Positions 56,374 through 64,000 of a stretch of 64,000 nt of DNA are shown here, piece after piece (position 1 is the first letter of the stretch; each line of letters starts with the position of its first letter). Source of the stretch: Kluyvera cryocrescens NBRC 102467 (GTDB taxonomy: Bacteria > Pseudomonadota > Gammaproteobacteria > Enterobacterales > Enterobacteriaceae); contig NZ_BCTM01000013.1 of assembly GCF_001571285.1 (NCBI RefSeq), positions 122,426 through 186,425 on the forward strand, in the 5' to 3' direction. The translations under genes were made by a program, and so were the position numbers. Below the pieces are notes generated by a model, which worked only from the letters and a program-made list of their open reading frames with translations, had not been told where the DNA came from and did no database searches.

Positions 56374-57078
56374 TTACGTTTCAGCTGAAAACAGGCGGCG
56401 TGGTACCCAGAATTTATCGTGGAGAGAACCGGTACGCAGATTATCCAGATGTTCGAGGTAGTCGCGGCGGGGAATTTCCACGGCGCCGAGCGAAGCGGTA
56501 TGGCTATTCAGCACCTGGCAATCGATTAATTTACCGCCCGCCAGGCGAAATGCCTCACAGAAGACGTACAGCGCAGTCTTAGAGGCGTTCTCTGCGCGGC
56601 TGAACATAGACTCACCGCAAAACAGTTCGCCCATTGCAACGCCGTACATGCCGCCTACGAGCGTCTCACCCTGCCACACCTCGATCGAGTGGGCGTGGCC
56701 AAGCTCATGCAGACGATGGTAGGCCTGGCTGATGCTGGTGGTGATCCATGTGCCTTCGTGGCGATCCTGTGCGCAGCCGTCGATCACCTGGCTGAAGGCA
56801 TAGTTAAGCGTGACGCGGTAAGGGGAGGTTTTATGAAACCGTTTCATGCTGCGGCTGAGATGAAACTGTTCCGGCCATAGCACGGCGCGAGGATCCGGCG
56901 ACCACCAGAGGATCGGGTCGCCCGGCGAGAACCAGGGAAAGATCCCGCGCTGGTAAGCCATCAGCAGGCGCGCAGGGGCGAGATCGCCACCTAAGGCCAG
57001 AAGTCCATTTGGTTCGCGTAATGCGCCCTCCGGAGAGGGAAAAGCTATGGAGTGTCGGGAAAGCTGGACAAGGCGCAT
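56374..57078 (-). CDS. aat: Leucyl/phenylalanyl-tRNA-protein transferase Aat
   Basis: 234-residue enzyme that attaches Leu or Phe to proteins with N-terminal Arg or Lys, feeding the ClpS-ClpAP N-degron route whose genes lie next door. GNAT-like fold, with [32 protein letters not shown] and [17 protein letters not shown]. Length equals the K-12 enzyme. Between it and infA 284 bases hold the infA promoters. Confidence 0.97.
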   Translation of the reverse strand: MRLVQLSRHSIAFPSPEGALREPNGLLALGGDLAPARLLMAYQRGIFPWFSPGDPILWWSPDPRAVLWPEQFHLSRSMKRFHKTSPYRVTLNYAFSQVIDGCAQDRHEGTWITTSISQAYHRLHELGHAHSIEVWQGETLVGGMYGVAMGELFCGESMFSRAENASKTALYVFCEAFRLAGGKLIDCQVLNSHTASLGAVEIPRRDYLEHLDNLRTGSLHDKFWVPRRLFSAET

Positions 57079-57118
57079 GCCGCGATGACCTCACGAAACA
57101 AAGTTAACTAATCATAGT

Positions 57119-58840
57119 CTACAGACGCTGTTTAAACTGGTAGTAACGACCTTGTTTTGCCAGCAGTTCCGCATGATTACCTTGCTCAATAATTTGCCCG
57201 TTGTCCATGACAATTATCTGATTAAATCGCGCCAGCCCGCGCAGGCGATGCGTCACCATCAGCAGCGTTTTATCGCGCATCACGTCTGCCAATAATTCAA
57301 GGATTTGACTCTCAGTCGTGGCGTCTAAACCTTCAGTCGGTTCATCCAGCATCATCAGCGGCGCATCGTGCAGTAGCGCACGGGCGATACCAAGACGACG
57401 CAGCTCGCCGCCGGAGAGCTGGCGGCCACCTTCGCCTAACCAACTGTTCAAACCGGAATCTTCGAGGAGCTTTTCCAGACCTGTACGACGCAGAACATCG
57501 CTTAACGCCTCATCGCTGGCATCCGGTTTCGCCAGCAGCAGATTATCGCGCAGCGTGGCGCTAAACAGATGTACGCGTTGAGGAACCAGGGTCATCGTAC
57601 GGCGTAAGGTCGGTTCATCGATGCTGTTTAAGGCCATTTCGTTAAGCTGGACGGTACCTTGCTGAGGGTCCCACGCCCGGGTCAAGAGCTGTAACAACGT
57701 CGATTTACCGCAGCCGGTACGGCCAAGAATGGCAATGTGTTCACCGGCGTTAATGTGCAGCGAGAGATTCTCAAGCGCTGGCTGCGGCTGCCCAGGGTAG
57801 GTGAACGACACCTGCGAAAGCGTCAAGGCCACCTGCGGCGGTACGCTGCCGGTTTGCGTTGGGAAAGAGACTTCCGGTTGCTGTTCGATAATCTGGCTGA
57901 CGCGCAGCGCCGAAGCGATGACCTGGCCTAAATGCTGGAATGCCCCCGTCACCGGGGCGAGCGCTTCAAAGGCGGCCAGCGCACAGAAGACGAACAGCGC
58001 AATCAGCGCGCCGGGTTGCAGGTTATCGCCGACGCCGCCGGCGGCCAGCCAGAGCATTGCGATGACCGCGGCCCCACCGATAAGTAGCATCAGTGCTTGA
58101 GACAACGCCGTAAGCTCCGACTGGCGACGCTGGGCGTCATGCCAGCTCAGTTCGGTCTGTTCCATTTGTTTACGGTAACGTTCGCTGGCGTTAAAAATCG
58201 TCAGCTCGGCCTGGCCTTGTAACCAGCCGGTCAGCTGTTGACGATATTGTCCGCGCAGCGTAGTGAGCTGCTCACCGGTAGGCTTGCCGGCACGGTAAAA
58301 GAGCGGCGGCAGAAGCAACAGCGTTGCCAGCATAATGCCGCCAAGCGTCAGAGCTAGCGACACATCCAAAATGCTCAGACCAACGGTCACCACCAAAATG
58401 ACAATCAGCGCACCAATGAGTGGTGAAATCACCCGCAGGTAAAGATGATCGAGGGTATCAACGTCGGCAACCATACGGTTGAGCAGCTCGCCCTGGCGGA
58501 AACGGGCCAGTCCAGCAGGGGAGAGCGGCAGCAGCTTGCTGAAGGTAAATACGCGCAGGTGCTGGAGAACCCGGAAGGTGGCGTCGTGGCTGACCAGACG
58601 CTCAAAGTAGCGCCCTGCGGTACGAATAATTGCCGCGCCGCGCACGCCCGCAGCTGGGAGCATGTAGTTAAAACTGTAAGCGCCCGCAAACCCAACAACC
58701 GCTGACGCGGAGAGGAACCAGCCGGAGAGCGTCAGTAAGCCAATACTAGCTAACAGGGTCACAATCGCCAGAATGACACCAAGGCTTAGCAGCCATTTAT
58801 GGCGTTTATAGAGCGCCAGATAAGGCAACAGTGCGCGCAT
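57119..58840 (-). CDS. cydC: Glutathione/cysteine exporter subunit CydC
   Basis: 573-residue half ABC transporter (six helices about 1-315, ATPase after 340). Walker A GRTGCGKST, signature LSGGELRRLGIARALL, Walker B MMLDEPTEGLDA, switch VTHRLRGLA. With CydD exports cysteine and glutathione to the periplasm, needed for cytochrome bd assembly. Starts one base before the cydD stop region ends; tightly coupled. Confidence 0.96.
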   Translation of the reverse strand: MRALLPYLALYKRHKWLLSLGVILAIVTLLASIGLLTLSGWFLSASAVVGFAGAYSFNYMLPAAGVRGAAIIRTAGRYFERLVSHDATFRVLQHLRVFTFSKLLPLSPAGLARFRQGELLNRMVADVDTLDHLYLRVISPLIGALIVILVVTVGLSILDVSLALTLGGIMLATLLLLPPLFYRAGKPTGEQLTTLRGQYRQQLTGWLQGQAELTIFNASERYRKQMEQTELSWHDAQRRQSELTALSQALMLLIGGAAVIAMLWLAAGGVGDNLQPGALIALFVFCALAAFEALAPVTGAFQHLGQVIASALRVSQIIEQQPEVSFPTQTGSVPPQVALTLSQVSFTYPGQPQPALENLSLHINAGEHIAILGRTGCGKSTLLQLLTRAWDPQQGTVQLNEMALNSIDEPTLRRTMTLVPQRVHLFSATLRDNLLLAKPDASDEALSDVLRRTGLEKLLEDSGLNSWLGEGGRQLSGGELRRLGIARALLHDAPLMMLDEPTEGLDATTESQILELLADVMRDKTLLMVTHRLRGLARFNQIIVMDNGQIIEQGNHAELLAKQGRYYQFKQRL

Positions 58841-60607
58841 TTAAATTTCCTCCTGACGATTGGCCAGCAGGCCGGAGAATACGCCGTTGGCGTCAACCAG
58901 CTGTTGATACGTTCCCTGCTCAACGATCTGACCATTTTCCATGACCCAGATAGCGTCCCAGTCCGTCAATCCTTCCAACTGGTGCGTCACCATCAGGGTG
59001 GTTTGCTGCGTGGACGCTTCAGTCAGCGCCTGCATCACCCGCTGTTCGCTATGGGCATCCAGACTTGCCGCTGGTTCATCCAGCAGCAGTAAACGGCAGG
59101 GGGCAATCAGCGCACGGGCAACCGCGACGCGCTGCGCCTGGCCGACCGATAAACGTGCTGCCTGCTCGCCTACCACCGTGTCGACACCATCAGGCAGATG
59201 GGGCAGGAATTCATTGACCCACGCCTTTTCCAGTGCGCTAAGCAGTTGGTGCTCACTAGCGTCCGGATCTCTGAGCAGCACGTTCTCGCGCAGCGTCGCG
59301 GCTGGAAGCTGAGGGTTTTGCCCCACCCAGCTCATTAAGCGATGCCAGCTATCTGGCTGAAGGTGGCGGAGTTCTACGCCGTTGACCTGTAAAGAACCGG
59401 TATACGGCAAGAATCCAGCCAGTGCGTTGAGCAACGAACTTTTGCCGGAGCCACTTTGCCCAACCAGCACCGCGCGTTGCCCGGCGTTAAGGGTAAAATT
59501 CAGCGGGCCAACCAGCATTTTTCCTTCCGGCGAGGTGATAAACAGGTCGGTTGCGCGCAGCGTCACCGGCTCATTGGTATCCAGAATGTGTTCGCCTTGC
59601 TCTGGATTTGCCAGCGGCGCTTCAAGGAAGGTTTTCAGACTATCCGCGGCGCCTACGGCCTGTGCTTTGGCGTGGTAGAAAGTGCCTAAGTCACGCAACG
59701 GTTGGAAGAATTCAGGTGCCAGAATGAGCGCGAGGAAGCCAGAGGAGAGCGTGACCGCCATACCGTAGCTACCAAAATTCAGTTCGCCCAGATAGGAAAA
59801 GCCAAAATAGACCGCGACCAGCGCAATGGAGAGCGAGGTGAAGAATTCCAGCACCCCGGAGGAGAGGAAGGCAAGACGCAGCACTTCCATGGTCCGATGG
59901 CGAAAATCCTCGGACGCCTGGCGAATACTTTCGGTTTCGGCCGCACCGCGGCCAAAAATACGCAGGGTATCCATTCCGCGCAGACGATCGAGGAAATGGC
60001 CGCTCAAACGAGCCAATGCCAGGAAGTTACGACGGTTGGCATCGGCGGCACCCATGCCAACCAGCGCCATAAACAGTGGAATAAGCGGCGCGGTAACCAG
60101 CAAAATCAGCGCTGCAGCCCAGTTTGATGGGAAGATGGCGACCACAATGAGCAGCGGTACACATGCGGCCAGCGCCATCTGCGGCAGATAGCGGGCGTAG
60201 TAATCATGCATATCGTCAATCTGTTCAAGAATGAGCGTCGCCCAGCTTCCCGCCGGTTTGCCCTGAATCCAGGCCGGACCTGCCTGCTGAAGACGGTCCA
60301 GAACCTGGCGGCGAATCTCAAAACGAATCTGTTGTCCGGCGTGAAAACCCACGCGTTCGCGTAACCAGACCACCCACGCGCGGAGGATAAAAATCAGCAC
60401 CAGTTGGATAAAGGGCATCAGCAATGCTTCGCGTGGAATATTCTCCATGATCATGTGATGAAGAATACGGGCAAGGAACCAGGCCTGACCAATAATCAGA
60501 ACGCCGCTGACAAAGCCAAGCAGACGGGAGATCATCAACCAGCGGCGTGAGAGTACGCTTTGCTGTTTGAGCCAGCGGGTGAGTTCTTGTTGGCGACTTT
60601 TATTCAT
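58841..60607 (-). CDS. cydD: Glutathione/cysteine exporter subunit CydD
   Basis: 588-residue partner of CydC; six helices (about 1-330) and ATPase with Walker A GQSGSGKSS, signature LSVGQAQRVAVARALI, Walker B LLLLDEPAASLDAH, and VTHQLEGL. First gene of cydDC, 116 bases downstream of the trxB stop. Confidence 0.96.
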   Translation of the reverse strand: MNKSRQQELTRWLKQQSVLSRRWLMISRLLGFVSGVLIIGQAWFLARILHHMIMENIPREALLMPFIQLVLIFILRAWVVWLRERVGFHAGQQIRFEIRRQVLDRLQQAGPAWIQGKPAGSWATLILEQIDDMHDYYARYLPQMALAACVPLLIVVAIFPSNWAAALILLVTAPLIPLFMALVGMGAADANRRNFLALARLSGHFLDRLRGMDTLRIFGRGAAETESIRQASEDFRHRTMEVLRLAFLSSGVLEFFTSLSIALVAVYFGFSYLGELNFGSYGMAVTLSSGFLALILAPEFFQPLRDLGTFYHAKAQAVGAADSLKTFLEAPLANPEQGEHILDTNEPVTLRATDLFITSPEGKMLVGPLNFTLNAGQRAVLVGQSGSGKSSLLNALAGFLPYTGSLQVNGVELRHLQPDSWHRLMSWVGQNPQLPAATLRENVLLRDPDASEHQLLSALEKAWVNEFLPHLPDGVDTVVGEQAARLSVGQAQRVAVARALIAPCRLLLLDEPAASLDAHSEQRVMQALTEASTQQTTLMVTHQLEGLTDWDAIWVMENGQIVEQGTYQQLVDANGVFSGLLANRQEEI

Positions 60608-60676
60608 TGGGCGCTTAGCAGGTAGCTTATGGTTTTAGTTACGGGCGCGGCAATGTTACATCGCAGAAAAAATAAA

Positions 60677-60693
60677 GGCGACTTATCGTCGCC
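60677..60693 (-). terminator. Terminator of trxB
   Basis: GGCGAC (60677-60682) pairs with GTCGCC (60688-60693); on the minus strand TTTATTTTTT follows. Located between trxB and cydD, it would limit read-through in the minus direction. Confidence 0.8.
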
Positions 60694-60723
60694 TTTTTTA
60701 CTTTTGTTACTGACTTGTAAAGA

Positions 60724-62243
<1,520 letters not shown>

Positions 62244-62738
62244 ATGGTAGATAGTAAAAAACGCCCTGGCAAAGATCTCGACCGCATCGACCGCAACATT
62301 CTGAATGAGCTGCAAAAAGATGGGCGTATTTCGAACGTCGAGCTTTCCAAAAGAGTAGGACTTTCTCCGACCCCGTGCCTCGAGCGCGTACGTCGTCTGG
62401 AACGACAGGGGTTTATTCAGGGCTATACCGCGCTGCTGAACCCGCATTATCTGGACGCATCACTGCTGGTATTTGTTGAGATTACTCTGAATCGTGGTGC
62501 GCCGGATGTGTTTGAGCAATTTAACACCGCTGTGCAAAAACTTGAAGAAATTCAAGAGTGTCACTTGGTTTCCGGTGATTTCGACTACCTGTTGAAAACC
62601 CGTGTACCGGATATGTCGGCCTACCGTAAGCTTCTCGGCGAGACTCTGCTGCGCCTGCCTGGCGTCAACGACACCCGTACTTATGTCGTTATGGAAGAGG
62701 TCAAACAGAGTAATCGTCTGGTAATTAAGACCCGCTAA
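62244..62738 (+). CDS. lrp: Leucine-responsive regulatory protein Lrp
   Basis: Global DNA-binding regulator of amino-acid metabolism, transport and fimbriae. The ATG at 62244 gives 164 residues, apparently the same as K-12; the open frame begins at 62193. N-terminal HTH (NILNELQKDGRISNVELSKR, VGLSPTPCLERVRRLE) and a C-terminal RAM ligand domain (LVFVEITLNR, ECHLVSGDFDYLLKTRVPDM). Confidence 0.98.
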   Translation: MVDSKKRPGKDLDRIDRNILNELQKDGRISNVELSKRVGLSPTPCLERVRRLERQGFIQGYTALLNPHYLDASLLVFVEITLNRGAPDVFEQFNTAVQKLEEIQECHLVSGDFDYLLKTRVPDMSAYRKLLGETLLRLPGVNDTRTYVVMEEVKQSNRLVIKTR

Positions 62739-62778
62739 AACGGAACAGGTGCAAAATCAGCGTAGTTTGATTACACTC

Positions 62779-62794
62779 CTGTTAATCCATACAG
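62779..62794 (+). promoter_or_regulatory. LexA (SOS) box upstream of ftsK
   Basis: CTGTTAATCCATACAG fits the LexA core CTGT-N8-ACAG exactly. E. coli ftsK has an SOS-induced promoter (dinH) in the same spot. The box lies 66 bases before the ftsK start. Confidence 0.7.
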
Positions 62795-62833
62795 CAACAG
62801 TGTTGGAGCGATCTGACACTGTTGTCCGTTTTT
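62795..62833 (+). terminator. Terminator of lrp
   Basis: CAACAGTGT (62795-62803) pairs with ACACTGTTG (62816-62824), followed by TCCGTTTTT. It follows the LexA box directly, so transcription from the SOS promoter may pass through or start near it. Confidence 0.7.
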
Positions 62834-62859
62834 AGCATTTGGCACCTGGAGAGCCTTTC

Positions 62860-64000
62860 TTGAGCCAGGAATATACAGAAGACAAAGAAGTCAAACTGAC
62901 AAAACTCAGCAGCGGACGCCGACTCCTTGAGGCGCTACTCCTTCTATGCGCCATTTTTGCCGTTTGGTTAATGGCAGCACTACTGAGCTTCAATCCTTCC
63001 GATCCCAGCTGGTCGCAAACGGCCTGGCATGAACCTATCCACAATTTGTGTGGCGCTTCTGGCGCATGGCTTGCCGATACCCTGTTTTTCATTTTCGGCG
63101 TAATGGCTTACACCATTCCGGTGATTATTGTGGGGGCCTGCTGGTTTGCCTGGAAACGTCGGGCAAGCGAAGATTACATCGATTACTTTGCCGTCTCGCT
63201 ACGTTTAATTGGCGTGCTGGCCATCATCCTGACCTCCTGCGGTCTGGCGGCGATCAACGCCGATGATATTTGGTACTTTGCCTCCGGCGGCGTGATTGGC
63301 AGCCTGTTGAGTACCGCTCTGCAACCAATGCTGCACAGCAGCGGCGGCACCATCGCGCTTTTGTGCATCTGGGCTGCCGGCTTAACCCTGTTTACCGGCT
63401 GGTCCTGGGTTGGGATCGCTGAAAAAATGGGCAGCTGGATCCTCAATATTCTGACGTTTGCCAGTAATCGTACGCGTCGTGATGATTCGTGGGTTGAAGA
63501 AGACGATTACGAAGAAGACGAATACGAGGAGGAAGAGGGGAATGTCGCGCAGAAGTCGAAGGCGTCGCATGAATCCCGACGTGCCCGTATTCTGCGTGGT
63601 GCCCTCGCACGACGTAAGCGTATTGCCGAAAAATTTGCTAACCCGATGGGCCGCATGACCGATGAGGCATTGTTCTCCGGTCGTCGCATGGATGATCCGG
63701 AAGAAGCCGGGCGCTATATTGCCAAAGCCGATCCTGATGATGTCCTGTTTTCGGGTGCCAGCGCCACGCGCGCGGCAGATTATGATGAATTTGACCCGCT
63801 GCTGAGCGGCCACACGGTAACGGAAACTCTCGCCACTGCGGCAACCGGTACGGCCCCTGTCTGGGCGGCGGATCCTTCTCAGCCCACGCCGCTCGGCGGT
63901 CAGCCTGCCTCTGCTCCTGATGCGGCATGGCAGACTGTCCAGGCCCCAAATAATGGGCCGTTAGAACAGCAGCCGCAATACGCACAGCCACAGACGTCTG
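62860..64000 (+). CDS. ftsK: DNA translocase FtsK (N-terminal part)
   Basis: Septal DNA translocase coordinating chromosome dimer resolution with division. Starts at TTG with GGAGAG six bases before, giving MSQEYTEDKEVKLTKL as in K-12. The first 200 residues hold four membrane helices (about 25-45, 75-95, 115-135, 160-180) and the conserved LSFNPSDPSWSQTAWHEPIHN, then a linker rich in Glu/Asp and later Pro/Gln/Ala begins. The window ends after about 380 codons with no frame break; the ATPase and gamma domains lie beyond. Confidence 0.97.
   Translation, partial: MSQEYTEDKEVKLTKLSSGRRLLEALLLLCAIFAVWLMAALLSFNPSDPSWSQTAWHEPIHNLCGASGAWLADTLFFIFGVMAYTIPVIIVGACWFAWKRRASEDYIDYFAVSLRLIGVLAIILTSCGLAAINADDIWYFASGGVIGSLLSTALQPMLHSSGGTIALLCIWAAGLTLFTGWSWVGIAEKMGSWILNILTFASNRTRRDDSWVEEDDYEEDEYEEEEGNVAQKSKASHESRRARILRGALARRKRIAEKFANPMGRMTDEALFSGRRMDDPEEAGRYIAKADPDDVLFSGASATRAADYDEFDPLLSGHTVTETLATAATGTAPVWAADPSQPTPLGGQPASAPDAAWQTVQAPNNGPLEQQPQYAQPQTS

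Overview
The window is chromosomal DNA from a member of the Enterobacteriaceae other than Escherichia, most likely in the Enterobacter/Klebsiella/Raoultella/Kosakonia neighbourhood. Gene order follows the E. coli K-12 stretch from mdfA to ftsK almost gene for gene, and most proteins align over their full length with the E. coli products as I remember them. Coding regions look GC-rich, and several genes occur here that K-12 does not have at these places. Genus is an inference. I see no rRNA, tRNA, insertion sequence, prophage or CRISPR array.

Layout. 1-4200: mdfA (drug efflux), ybjI (HAD phosphatase), ybjJ (MFS) and the divergent regulator rcdA. 4200-5300: two accessory genes, a GFA-type zinc protein and a stand-alone GIY-YIG protein. 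5600-11100: ybjL, ybjM, grxA, then ybjC-nfsA-rimK-ybjN. 11100-17400: the putrescine importer potFGHI, ybjO and rlmC. 17400-21500: an insertion relative to K-12, made of a methionine-rich periplasmic repeat protein, a Tat-exported molybdopterin lipoprotein, a membrane cytochrome b and a divergent two-component system. 21500-25300: arginine transport genes artJ and artPIQM. 25600-32800: ybjP, ybjQ-amiD, and poxB-ltaE-ybjT-ybjS. 32900-40400: a second insertion with a DoxX protein, an unknown two-repeat protein, three LysR regulators, a metallo-beta-lactamase-fold protein without its usual metal ligands, an EamA transporter, a small DUF7661-like protein and a saccharopine-dehydrogenase-like protein. 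40500-45050: hcp-hcr, lysO, aqpZ. 45400-52400: ybjD, two tandem VirK/YbjX-family genes, macAB. 52400-64000: cspD, clpS-clpA, infA, aat, cydDC, trxB, lrp and the 5' part of ftsK.

How genes work together. Polyamine uptake (potFGHI), arginine uptake (artJ, artPIQM), protein quality control (clpS/clpA), thiol and cytochrome bd maturation (cydDC, trxB, grxA), nitrosative stress (hcp/hcr) and envelope stress or efflux (macAB, mdfA, YbjX family) are represented by complete modules. Recognisable control sites include a 26-bp operator-like palindrome before rcdA, a sigma-54 -24/-12 element before potF, ARG boxes before artJ, an NsrR-like site before hcp, a PhoP-like box between the ybjX pair and macA, and a LexA-like box before ftsK.

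The strongest candidate for a little-described system is 17467-21501. Its Met-rich secreted protein (Met every five residues), an MsrP-like molybdoenzyme predicted to be anchored in the inner membrane, a cytochrome b partner and a two-component system suggest a periplasmic oxidant scavenging and methionine repair module.
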